A DNA stretch of 64,000 bases from NCBI GenBank assembly GCA_963555705.1, contig OY743182.1, positions 51,836,592 to 51,900,591 on the forward strand. Reading direction: 5' to 3'. This document shows, piece by piece, positions 10,854 to 21,534 of this stretch (within the stretch, counting starts at the first letter, position 1; each line of letters begins with the position of its first letter). The notes beneath the pieces are model-generated. The model did not search any database. It saw only the letters and a list, made by a program, of their open reading frames with translations, and had not been told where the DNA came from. This DNA is from Ligustrum vulgare (Eukaryota; Streptophyta; Magnoliopsida; Lamiales; Oleaceae). The translations under genes and the position numbers were made by a program.

Positions 10854-13800
10854 TAGGGATGTCAAACGGGCCGAGTCGGGTCGGCTCGGTCCATGAACTT
10901 CGCATTTGGTCCGGCTCACGAGCCGGACCGAACGCGGCTCGTTTGGGAGACGAGTCAAGCCAGGCCCTAAAGAGCCAGGCCAAGTCCGGCTTGTAACCTC
11001 ACGAGCTGGACGGGCCGGCTCGTGTTCGTCCATTTTTTTTTAAAACAACTAGTCTTTTACTACTAATACTAAAATAATTGAATATATAAAAACTTAAACC
11101 CTCCTCTTTTAATCCGGGTTTGGGACCGGCTACATTTAATTTTCTTTTAGGCGAAGTTAAAATTGTACACGAACAAAATATTATGTGTACAATTTTTAAA
11201 TTTAAAAGAAAGAAAAAAATATAGAGAAAGAAAAATACATATATTATAGCATAATTGTAAGGATAATAATTAATAATTACTTACCAATACGATTGTTCTC
11301 CGAATTCCTTGGCCAGAATTTCATTTATCCTATCTTGTAACACTCCGCAAACTACCAATCCTTCAAACAAATTAAGGCATCTAATATATCTTCTTTAAGC
11401 CTTGACATATATTCAGATAATAGTCTACCACCAGCACTTAAAGCAGCCTCCGATGCTATAGTTGATACCGTAGGTGCTAGTAAATCTCGTGCAATCATAG
11501 AAACAATTGGGTATTGACGCTCATTTAGTCTCCACCACTTAAGAATGTCAAAAATATTTATCTCGTCCTCGTCTAACATGCTAAGAAGATCGTGCGATAA
11601 ATACCTAGTTAACTCGATCGAAATTTCATCTGAACTATTAAGGGTACTAGAAGAACTAGAACCACTAAGAAGTGTACTAGAAGTTCCCTTCATAGTCATA
11701 AGGTATGAAAGTAAATTGCTATCTTATTTTGTATCACATTAGGGGTGGGAGCAGTTCTTCTAACATTTTTACCTGACATATAGGCATTGATCTCGTACAT
11801 GTTACATAAACATTTTTGTAAATCTGTGCATGTTAAGGGGGTCTCAAAAGTTAATTTCTTTGATATTGCATTTATAGTGTGTTTAGTCCCTCTAAATTTA
11901 TTCTAGAGTCCATAATCGTTGCTAATGGAAACAAAGTGGGTACATTTTTCCAATATTTTCTAAACTTAGTCTCCATTACTACAATTTTCAGAAAAAATAG
12001 AAAATGTTTTGTAATTGTTAAAATTATTAGCAATGCAATAAAAATGCTTCAACACTAAAGGACTAGTGGAATAATAGACATCGGATAATTCTTTTGTAGC
12101 ATCATAAAATGGTTTTAAAAAAGTTTTAACATGAAATATAAGTTCCCAATCATTAGCCTCAAAATCAAAACTTAGGTCGTGTGAGTGCCGACCTTTGTAA
12201 TATGCACATATTAAATTCTCGTAACCTTGACAATGATCAATCATTAAATAAGTTGCGTTCCATCTATATCCTACATCTGTAACAAATGATCGTGCTGACA
12301 TACCATTTTCTGCACAATGTGCATCAAAAGCTTGTTTTCTAGAAGGCACTATCATAATGAAATTGCAAGCATACCTAATTTTTTTTCAATTGATTTTCTA
12401 TAAATTTAAGACCATATTGAACTATTAAATTTAAAATGTGACACACACAACGAACATGAAACAAGATACCATCAAATTCAGGATTCATGTGGTTAGCTAA
12501 TTTATGTATCACCGCTTTATTAACAGAAGCATTATCTAGTGTAAAATTATGAGCTTTACTATGACAGTTAAATTCTCTAATAATTACAAGTAGTACATTG
12601 GAAATATTTGTTACATTATGTGGGTAATCAATAACTTTAAATGTCATAATTCTTTTGTTCATTAACAAAGTATCATAAATGTAATGACAAGTAGCAGCTA
12701 TGTAACATCTATGATTATTTCATGTCCACAAGTCCGAAGTAAATGATAAGTTACCATTATATTTATTTAAAGTATCTATAAAACTTTGTTTTCTCTCGAA
12801 ATATTTAGTAATGCAATCAGCTCGTAAAGTATTTCTAGAAACAGGTTTTTAGATGGGTTGGAGTTACTCTTGAATGAAAGCCGTGAATTGTGAACTTTCT
12901 ACAAATGAAAGCGGTAACTCACCACTCGATACGAACATTACCATCCCTTCCCGAAACGTTAGATCTTGGTTGAAGACCTAATTGGTTAAACTCGATTAAC
13001 CAACTTGTAGAGGTGATTGGTTTGCTTCAACTGAACCAGGTTTTTGACATCCTTTACAGTGATGTTGATGTGTGTTGTGCCCCCACCCTTCTTCCAAGAG
13101 AAAAGTCTGCCACAAGTTTTACATTTTGATTTGTATACCGGGTTGTTATCAGCGTCTTTAGCCGTTGTTTCAATCAAATAGAAAAAATTCCAACAATTCG
13201 ATTTTTTCAACCTTTTTGGATTTCTGCTAGAGCCTGTCGTCGTGCTTTCGGAGCCGGATCCATATGCAGCAGTGACATCTTCATCAACAATGTCATCTAA
13301 ATTAAGAGGAGTTCTAGTATCTATATCTTCGATCTCATTTTCCAAATCCATCAAATTATCGAGAATTGGAATATCGTTGAGACCGGAAAATTCATCAACA
13401 AATTGACTAAAAGAATAACCATGAGATTGTGAGTGTGCCATTAAAAATAATATATTTTGGAAATTTGTAGATGAAAATGAAATATAAAATTTGAGACAAT
13501 ATTGTATGTGAAATATTATAACGCTAGAAATTAGAATATAACTAGAAGTAGAAGATTGCAATTGAGATTTTAGACTTGAGAGTTGAGAGTGAGAGAGTTG
13601 AGATTGTGAAAAAAATCAAGACAATAAAGAAGTATTTATGGGTAAAATAAGGAGAAAAATAATAAAAAAGGGTTGAAACGGTATCGTGACCATTTGGCTC
13701 AAATCGTCACAAGATCGTTTGGCTCGCACGGACCGTTGGACTAGTCCACGAACCGGTCCGCGAACTTCACGAGCCAAACCCGAACTGTCCAACGCCCAAT

Positions 13801-13911
13801 TTTTTTTGTCCAGTCCAATCCCAAGTCCCTTTTTTCATGAGCCGAGCCGAACTTTTAACGAAAAGAACCGAGTCGAACTCACGAACTCCCAAACTATCCA
13901 GTCTGTTTGCC
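10854..13911 (-). mobile_element. hAT-2 transposon (3058 bp)
   Basis: The left end is TAGGGATGTCAAACGGGCCG. The right end, reverse-complemented, reads GGCAAACAGACTGG and aligns imperfectly with it. GC-rich subterminal blocks (10860-11030, 13680-13900) have repeated GGCTCG and CGAGCC motifs. The 8-bp duplication is CCCCCATC (10846-10853) against ACCCCATC (13912-13919), one mismatch. Block B has the empty site, TACCACCCACATCCCACCCC, at about 43197-43216. The exact right boundary could shift by a few bases because the target is itself C-rich. Confidence 0.85.
11352..13441 (-). pseudogene. hAT-2 transposase, broken
   Basis: This is a RICESLEEPER/BED-type hAT transposase in at least four open pieces on the - strand. 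The preferred start is the ATG at 13441-13439. An acidic N-terminus leads to a BED zinc finger (KCKTCGRLFSW, about 13100), but a single-base loss just before the second histidine shifts the frame. Next come TLDNASVNKAV and HVRCVCHILNLIVQ (12375-12668), GYRWNATYLMIDHC (11966-12355), and the C-terminal dimerisation domain FDILKWWRLNERQYP...LICLKDW (11352-11699). In-frame stops lie at about 12845 and 12980 in the conceptual reading. The enzyme is not functional, although the element ends are still recognisable. Confidence 0.85.
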
Positions 13912-15620
13912 ACCCCATCCCACCCCACCCCAAAAATAAATTTTTTCTTCTACTTTTCCCCATCCCACCCTAACACCACCCCCAAAAAAATGTGGTTTTT
14001 ATTTTTATTTTCTCTCGTGATGTTTTTCCACCCTACCATCCCAGCCACCTCACCTCACCTCACCTATAGAGTGATAATTGATCACAAAAATCACAAATCA
14101 CAATTACAAATTTAATCACAAATTTTACCCTAATCCCACCCCACCCCCACCCCACCCAACTTCAACCCACGTGCAAAGTCACATTTGAACACACAAAGTC
14201 ACAATTCGATTACAATTACAAATTTAGTTGCAAAATTTACCCCACCCCCACCCCACATGCAAATTCATAGCTGGTCACATAAGTCACAATTGGGTCACAA
14301 TTACAAATTTAGTTGCAAAACCCTACCCCTCCCCACCTTACCCCAAAGTCACAATTGGTTACACAATGTCACAATTCGATTACAAAAAGTCGTAATTAGG
14401 TCACACAAGATCACACCTCACCCCAAAAATGATTTTTTCTCTATGTTTCCCCACCCCACCCCACCTCATCCCATCTCATCCCATCCACACTCAGTCCCAA
14501 AATGATTTTTTTCTCTCTATGTTTTCTCACCCGACCTCACCCAACTCGTAAAATCACAATTGGTCACCTAAAGTTACATTTCAGTCACAAATCATAATCA
14601 CAAATTTCACCCAACCCCACCCCACCCACCTTATCCAACTCTACCCCACATGCAAAGTCGTATTCGGTTACACAAAGACACAATTGGTCGCATAAGGTCA
14701 AATTTGTCAAAATTACAAATTTAGTTGCAAATCTCCACCCACCCACCACAATCCCAAACTCATGATCACACAAAGTGACAGTCACACAAAGGCGCAATTA
14801 GGTCAAACGAGGTCACAATTAGGTCACGTGAGGTCATAGTTAGGTCACGATTAGTCACACAAAGTCACAATTACAAATTTAGTTGCAAAATTTACCTCAC
14901 CCCACCCACCCCATATGTAAAGTCATAACTGGTCACACAAAGTCACAATTATGTCATAATTACAAATTTAGTTGCAAAATTTACCCCACCACACCTCACC
15001 CCACATGCAAAGTCATATCTGGTCACACAGTTCACAATTACAAATTTAGTTGAAAATTCAACCCATACCACCCTACCTCACTTGTAAAGTCACGATTGGT
15101 CACACAAAGTCACAGTTTGGTCACACAAAGTCACAGTTTGGTCACACAAGTTTACAGTCGGTCACATAAAGTCATGTTCGGTCACACGAGATTACCACAC
15201 CACCAAAGTCACAGTTGGGTCACACAAAGTCGCAATTAAGTTACACGAGGTCAAAGTCCAATCACACGAGGTCACAGTTCAATCATGAAGTCACAAATAG
15301 TCATAGTTCGCTCACACACAATCACAACTTGGTCACACATTGTCATACTTGACACAACTGTTGGTCACATCACGTCTTCATTCAATGGTAACATAAAGTC
15401 ACAGTTGGTCAAAATTTCTAATATAATTGGTCATAATAAACCATAATCACTCACATTTTTTTATTTATTATTGGTCACAACTTACACGTTTCTTGGTCAC
15501 AATTAGTCAATAATTTGTCAAATTACCTAATAATTTGTTGCATTCCATACTTATCACAAGTCACATAAAGTCACATTTACCTTATAAGTCACAATTAGTC
15601 AATATTTTAGCTTGTGTTCA
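13912..15620 (+). repeat. C-rich then GTCACA-rich tract, block A
   Basis: About 600 bp of (CCCACC/CCCCACC)n, with interspersed AAAAATGATTTTTTTC motifs, grades into hundreds of bases of GTCACA units such as GGTCACACAAAGTCACAATT and ACAAATTTAGTTGCAAAA. Strand asymmetry is extreme: C and A on the + strand. The homologous tract in block B is 43060-45060. Reverse-complement versions are at 32487-33290 and in the right arm of the 48.8-58.8 kb insertion. Open frames here follow from the composition and are not genes. Confidence 0.8.
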
Positions 15621-16536
15621 GCAACTGTTATAAAGGTAATGATTGGTGTTATTTGTGTTTTCTATGTAATATGTGTGGTTAAAAATTGAAGAGAGAAAAG
15701 ATGTATAGTTAAAAAGTGGTGTTGAAAATTTTATTGATTGTAACAAAAATTTACCGAAAACACTCTAAAGTCACAATTACCAAATAATTGATCACATACT
15801 ATTTTATTTATTTATTTTTTAAATTGGTCATATATTATTTATTAATTAATTAATTGTCACAATTATCCATAAGTCACATTTAGATTTAGTCGACATTTTG
15901 GTCACAATTACTATTCAAACCACCCACCCACCCAAAACGAATTACTCCAGTTTGTGCTACCATAGTGCAGTAGTAGCTATCGCGACCAGATGCCCCGACC
16001 ATCACCTTCACCACCACCACCACTACCTTCACCACCACAACCTCACCACCACTACTAGTCCACAATCACACAACCGTCGCACACGGTCACCAACCACCAA
16101 TGCAAAACCACCACTACTACCAACACACACTGATTAAGAGATGGTCAACAGACCCCGACATGCGTGTAGGACACCAACACTAACACCCCACATATTTTCA
16201 ACCTGGAAAACATCACAAATCGCTGCTGAAATCAAATTCTCAATCCACCAACCACCAAAATATCGTCGGAGAAATCAAAGCATACAGTCTTTGACCATCG
16301 CTGCTTCATCGTAGCAGCGGCATCATTACTTCTTTATAGCGACAGCTCTGATGCTTCGATCGCATCTGCAGGGAGACTCACACTGGCATCGGAGCCAGCT
16401 GTGAGATCCCCTGTTGCCACTTCTGAGAGGCGGTGATCTCGCGCGGTGGCATGGTCTGATTAGAGAGATAGGGGTCGCCAATTTATTTGTAGAGAGAGAG
16501 CGCGCGCGTCAGGTTGTATAGAGAGAGAGTGCTGGG

Positions 16537-16537
<1 letters not shown>
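15621..16537. other. GC-richer non-coding segment, possibly an old gene edge
   Basis: It is shared with block B (about 44900-45910). CCACCACCACC-rich sequence (15990-16130) is followed by a segment with TCGTAGCAGCGGC and GAGGCGGTGATCTCGC motifs and then GAGAGAG runs, resembling a 5' UTR or promoter edge. No ORF is conserved between the two copies, so no gene is called. Confidence 0.4.

Positions 16538-16618
<81 letters not shown>
16538..16618. repeat. (AT)n(AG)n microsatellite
   Basis: Perfect AT dinucleotides run to about 16580, then AG dinucleotides to 16618. The block B copy has much shorter runs at the same place (around 45850-45918). Confidence 0.95.
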
Positions 16619-16620
<2 letters not shown>

Positions 16621-17110
16621 TCGAATTTTATATAGTAGTCAGTAGTTTGTTTGATTTTTGAATAAAATAATTAATTATGTTAAATGGAAATTAACACCCG
16701 ACTTTTAGAAAAGTAAAGATCACCACCCCAATTTTACAAAGTGATCTTTAAGTATAGGAGTTGGTGTAATTTTCCTATCTTTTAATTTAGCTGATTTAGA
16801 ATAGGTTTTTATCATTTCCTAGTTTATTTATATTATATTTTATGTTTTATGACCCTATAAATAGAGTGTTAAACTTTTGTTCTTTTCATTTATTAAATAA
16901 ATAAAACTTTTAGATTATTTCTCATTTCTGGTTCATTATGATTTTTATATTTCTTTTAAGGTGAAAACTTGAATTCCTTATTTCTTGTTGGGTCAGAAAA
17001 ATACCAAAATCAAACACAAAAGTTGGAAAATAAATTCTTTTTTTTCATAGTTTCCATTGAAAATACTTGCAGGCACATTATTCATGGAAAATGTCTAATA
17101 AATGAAAATA
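16619..17110. other. Non-coding sequence with a short palindromic element
   Basis: No gene is seen. 16685-16778 reads GGAAATTAACACC...GGTGTAATTTTCC, an imperfect inverted repeat of about 94 bp that may be a tiny MITE. No clear target duplication was found. Confidence 0.4.
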
Positions 17111-17410
17111 TTTTCCTTGATACATGTTTGTTTGACGAATTTTTCATGTCAAATTTCTAGGTACAACTAAAAGAAACTTGTTTTCATCCATTTCCTTCCA
17201 AATATTTTCTCTAGTTTCAGATGGGAAAATAAAATATAAAAAAGGAGAAGTATTTCCTGATTCGTATTTGATTGAAAAAAATTTCTTTTCAAGTTTTTTC
17301 TGCGTACAAGCATAAAAAAACATGTTTTGGTCCATTTTATTTCAAATATTTTCACCAGCTTTAGATGGGAAAATAAAGGATGAAAGAGAAAAGGGAAACT
17401 TTTATCAACA
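17111..17410. repeat. Two-copy tandem repeat, about 150 bp unit
   Basis: Two diverged copies (17111-17260 and 17262-17410) share the order TTCCTTGAT, TTTTCATG/TTTTCAAG, GTACAA, AACATGTTTT/AACTTGTTTT, CAAATATTTTC and AGATGGGAAAATAAA. It is AT-rich and non-coding. Confidence 0.65.
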
Positions 17411-17426
17411 TCCTCCCCCCTAAATT

Positions 17427-17694
17427 CTGCAGCTAGGTTTCCGGAAGATTGAAAACCCGTGAAGCTGAAGAAAAAGAAGGACTACTGGTTATGGAAAAAT
17501 TGTCAGGGCTACTACAACAAGGTAGCTCGGCCCAAAAAACATTTTCAACCCCCAAGCCTTGTACTCAACCTAAACCCAATAAACAAAAAAGTAAAGCACC
17601 CAACCCAATAAACAAAATCAGTGAAGCACATAATTGAGACTCCCCAAAACTCTCGACAAACACCAACCCTCTTCCTTCTCGCTCAAACCTCAGG
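17427..17694 (+). pseudogene. Duplicated WDR75 promoter/leader, first part
   Basis: It matches the sequence just upstream of the intact gene (48728-48796 plus 58846-59055), including GAAGATTGAAAACCCGTG, GCTCGGCCCAAAAAACATTT and CTTCCTTCTCGCTCAAACCT. It keeps the site II motif GGCCCA, but the AAACCCT telo-box-like motif of the gene copy reads CCAACCCT here. It is split from its second part (20188-20301) by a solo LTR. Coding exons are absent, so this is a promoter/leader relic. It also preserves the pre-insertion junction CTACTGGTTATGGAAAAATT that is broken in the gene copy. Confidence 0.8.
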
Positions 17695-18221
17695 TGTAGC
17701 GATCAAGAATTTTTACACATTTAATAATTATTTTAAAATCATGAAAACGGAGTCGTTGCGATCTCATCAATTTTTAAGTTAACGTCACGACGCGTTCGTC
17801 TAACCAAGTCGAGAAATGTAAAGTCAATTCGATTTTAATTAAATTCCGAATTTCCAAAATTTTATTATTTTAATTATTTATTTTAAATTATTATTTTCAA
17901 AATCATTTTAAATCCCAAATTACGTCAAGCTCATTTTTATCAGATTCATTTCCGACCATGTTGATTCACGCGTATTATTTTTCTCGAATTCCGTACTTTG
18001 CTTGCCAAGTCTTCCAAACTATCCAATCAACCCATACCTCCCACCAACCACATCCAATCTCACACCCTACTTCTACATCACCAATCTCTCTAAAGTCACA
18101 CTTCACCAACCTCCCACTCCATTGCTGCTTCACTCCAACCTCCTCAGTCAGGGCCACCTTCTTCATCGCACCACCAACAAACCACTACCAAACTGCCATT
18201 GCCCAATCAAACCCAAACACC

Positions 18222-18262
<41 letters not shown>

Positions 18263-20182
18263 CCACCGCCACCTCCAACTCACCTCCACCAGCGGCCTCC
18301 TCCCAACTCCACCGCAATTCCATTTCCAGCAACCAACTCAGCCCCATTGCAGTCTCGGCCAACCCCCAGCAAGACCAAGAACCACCACCCCCTGCAGCAG
18401 CGACACCACCAACCACCATCACCGCCATCAACACACCCAGTCCACAACCTTCCAGCCATCATTGTCGAACATCCATCACGCACATCACCACCCATTTCCA
18501 CCTCAACCACCGTTCGAAAACCGCCACAATCCCGCCGCGACACCACCACACACACCCATCATCATCATTGCCCCATCCCAACCAAAATCAAACCAAAAAC
18601 CCAAGGAAGAGAACCCATAACTCCAGAAATCCTTTCTCTTATCTCAATCGCCGGTAAGCTCGCCGGAAAATCACGAATTCAAGCCTCGGTTATTCTCGAT
18701 TTTTCGCACCAACCCTGCTATTTTTGTCACCGCCTCCTCCTCCGTATCACCGCCACGCGACGGCGATGATACCGCCACAGTATCGCCGGCAGTTGGCGCC
18801 GGCAGAACTCCCCCAGGTTGATCCCCCCATCTCGCAGCCTCCTCCCTCTCGCTCTCTTCGTCTGAAGAAATGGGTAGGAGAGAGAGAAAGATTTGATTTT
18901 TTATATATTTTGATTTTCAGCATATTTGCAGCTTTAGTCCCTAAATTTGCAAAATGCTTTTTATTAGTCCTTACAGTTTTAAAATCGATCGTTTCAGCCC
19001 CTTAAGTTCTAAATGATTTTTAAACAGCCCCTGCAGCTTTAAGTGTTTTAAATCTTACTTTAAATTTCCAAACTTATTATTTTAGCCCCTAAGCATCAAA
19101 CTCAATTTATGTAAGTCCCTGCCTTTTTAATTCAATTGATTATAAATCTCAACTTTCAAAAGTAGTCATTTTAGTCCATCAACTTTCAAATTATTCATTT
19201 TAGTCCCCCAACTTTCAAAATATTCATTTTGGTCCCCCAACTTTCAAATCATCAATTTTGGTCCCCAAATTGTAAATTATCATTTTAAACTACAGATTTC
19301 TAAAGACTTATTCGACTTAATCTTCTAATTGGCTAGACGAAGCGTACGGAGAATTAAAGAATTGAAGTCGTTTCCCGTTCAACTTTGCACTCGTCAAGTT
19401 TAAGGTAGACTCGCCCCTATTAATTGATTTAAATTATGATTGCATGTGAATGTGTATGTTATGTGACTTGTGAAAGTCATTTTTATGAAAAGAAATGAGA
19501 ATGTATTTCTTCGGAAATAATGATGTTATGAGTATACGGGCAAGATTGGGAAAAGGCCCCTTGAGGGAGCCCAATCCGCTACAAAACAAGATGTATGATG
19601 ATGTTATGCATAACATACGTGCCTTATGTGCACGAGACGAGACTACCCACACCCGATGATTTTAAAGAGCCTATGATTTTCAAAAAGAAGTCCGGTGCTT
19701 TAATGCACAAGAAGAGACTACCCACACCCTATGTTTCTAAAGAGCCTGCATTTATGTGTTCAACTATATTGTAGATTAATTAATTGACGATGAGTATACT
19801 GAGTATTTCTATGAAATGCTCATGTCTATTTTAACAACATTTGCAGATTTCGGAGAGGGTGACAAGTGATGGATGATTGTGGCAATAGTCGTTAAATGGT
19901 TGAAAGTCTTCTTATAATGATTTCCGTATTTCCAAACATTGGATAATTTTGAGAATTTCAGTTATTTGAGAAATTATGACATTGTCAATTACTTTACAAT
20001 ATTAATGGCTCGATTTATTATTTCGAATTGTTTTATAAATGTTTTCAATTTTATCGCCCATTACAGTTTATTTAATGTTGCCAAAAATGAATTTCAATTA
20101 TTTCTTCCGAAAAAATATTATTTGAAAAGTTAGATCAGACGATGACGTGGTGAACCGGGTATTTAGAACTCGGGGCGCTACA
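17695..20182 (+). mobile_element. Solo LTR, family 2 (2488 bp)
   Basis: It begins TGTAGCGATC and ends GGGGCGCTACA (inverted ends TGTAGCG/CGCTACA), with a perfect 5-bp duplication TCAGG (17690-17694 and 20183-20187). The uninterrupted paralogous site CCTCAGGTCCCTGCC lies near 59052-59066. No internal repeat or coding domain is present, so it is a solo LTR, probably Ty3/gypsy. It contains an (ATC)n microsatellite (18223-18261). The His/Pro/Thr-rich open frames around 17958-18770 are low-complexity artefacts. Phrases such as GACTACCCACACCC repeat at about 19640 and 19715. Confidence 0.85.
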
Positions 20183-20187
20183 TCAGG

Positions 20188-20301
20188 TCCCTGCCCTAAC
20201 ACACTCCAGTCCGTCGTCTCTCCAGCTGCCCTCCACTGGAGTCGCTCCACTCCACAGACCTGAGACCACCTTCAGCTGTCCACAGTTGCGAGGTTAGCCA
20301 G
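20188..20301 (+). pseudogene. Duplicated WDR75 leader, second part
   Basis: It continues the copy interrupted by the solo LTR: GTCCCTGCCCTAACACACTC, CTCCAGCTGCCCTCCACTGG and CAGTTGCGAGGTTAG match 59056-59172. Homology ends just after GAGGTTAG, before the first coding exon of the gene copy. Confidence 0.8.
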
Positions 20302-20698
20302 CAACCAGCAGAAAATCAGTTGACAGAGGTTAGCGAATTTTTCTCTTTGTGATAATTTTGAGTGGGTTTTTGCTGGTCACTTGTGAGCCCATCTTCCCTT
20401 TTGTGAATTGTGATTATTGTTGTATCAATAACGTGATGATTATTGGATTTATTCCTTTGTTTGGTAACACTGTTTGATTTATAAAATGATTTGTTTATTT
20501 ATGATTTTGAAGTAAAAAGCAATGGTTGAAAACTAGAGAGAGAAAATGTGTGTGGTTAAAAAAATGTTTTGGGAGATTGTGTGATTTATAAACCATTTGA
20601 GGTTAAAACAATGTGATACAACTGAAGATCAAATCAAAGAGGTTGGTGTTAGGGATGCTAACTTCAAAAATTTCGAGAAAGAAAAATGCAAGTGCTAC
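20302..20698. other. Unassigned sequence
   Basis: It is AT-rich with no gene or repeat recognised, and holds the junction between block A and the gypsy remnant. Confidence 0.4.
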
Positions 20699-21529
20699 CT
20701 AAAAATTTAAATGTAAAGCTGTAAATAAAGCAAAATAAATAAAAGGAATAGAAAATTGGGTTACCTCCCAATAAGCACTCCGTTTATAGTCTAAAGCCAT
20801 ACTTTTTGGAGTCAATCGCTCTGCAAGTGTGATGTCAAGTGTGGACTTTTCTGTTGGAAAGTCCTCGACATAATGTTTGACTCTTTGACCATTTACCTTG
20901 AAGTTACCCTTAGTTGGATGATGGATTTCAACTATTCCATAAAGGAAAACTTTTGCAATTGTGAAAGTCCTGACCACTTGGATTTCGATTTTCCTGGAAA
21001 AAGCTTAAGTCGCGAGTTATAAAGCAACACTTGATCACCGACTTGAAAGCTTCTTCTACTGATTCTACTGTCATGCCATTGTTTGGTTTTCTATTTGTAG
21101 ATTAGGGAATTTTCATAGGCTTCTTGTCGAAACTCATTGAGATCATTCAATTGCAAAAGCCTAGTTTCACCAGCTTTCTCCAAATCTATGTTTAATTGTT
21201 TAAGAGCCCAATAAGCTTTATGTTCCAGTTCAACAGGAAGATGGCAAGTTTTGCCAAATACCAAGCGGTATGGAGACATTCCAATTGGTGTTTTAAAAGT
21301 CTATCTATATGCCCAAAGTGCATTATCAAGCTTTTTAGACCAATCAGTTCTAGATGAGTTTATAGTTAATTCAAGAATTCTCTTTAACTGTCTGTTAGAT
21401 GTCTCCACCTGCCCACTTGTTTGTGGATGATATGAGATAGCTACACGATGTTGAACTCCATATTTTCTCAACACTGCCTTGAAGGAAAAATTGCAACAAA
21501 GAGTTCCCCCATCACTGATTATCGCTTTA
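20699..21529 (-). pseudogene. Gypsy integrase, C-terminal half
   Basis: The core resumes directly at the insertion breakpoint with [10 protein letters not shown] (second catalytic Asp). [20 protein letters not shown] (catalytic Glu) follows, then [25 protein letters not shown], and the C-terminal KGNFKVNGQRVKHY tail. Three open pieces (21301-21534, 21091-21279, 20699-20977) show at least two breaks. The N-terminal half is at 25815-26386. Confidence 0.85.
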
Positions 21530-21534
21530 GGTGC

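Larger units (their letters stand above)
1481..20301 (+). repeat. Segmental duplication, block A
   Basis: This block shares ordered homology with block B (39539-59172). Landmarks pair as follows: CTTTAAAG with the following 90 bp (1481 with 39539), Helitron-like repeats (1578 and 7453 with 39633), the segment after CACCAGAGAC (8668 with 40861), the GTACATAAC terminus (10651 with 42859), C-rich and GTCACA tracts (13912-15600 with 43060-45200), a GC-richer segment (15890-16500 with 45190-45910), and the WDR75 leader region (17427-17694 plus 20188-20301 with 48728-48796 plus 58846-59172). Homology stops at about 20301, before any WDR75 coding exon. Differences are mostly discrete transposon insertions, so the blocks are paralogous copies and not two independent arrays. 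Block A appears to have lost, or never received, the gene body. Confidence 0.85.

Noticed and set aside
10788..11033. 81-codon Arg/Pro-rich frame on the - strand
   Set aside because: It falls in the GC-rich subterminal repeat of hAT-2 and reflects repeated GGCTCG motifs.
13686..14505. Open frames in the C-rich tract of block A
   Set aside because: The same tract in block B does not keep the frames, and the encoded residues reflect the repeat motif only.
14560..15400. CRISPR-like impression from regularly recurring GTCACA and AATTTAGTTGC boxes
   Set aside because: Spacing is irregular, the intervening sequence is itself repeat-derived, and the context is a eukaryotic nuclear genome. There are no unique spacers.
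17958..18769. Several overlapping open frames rich in His, Pro, Thr and Ser
   Set aside because: They lie in a C/A-rich, (ATC)n-containing part of a solo LTR and are open in more than one frame at once. This is a compositional effect, with no domain and no conserved start.
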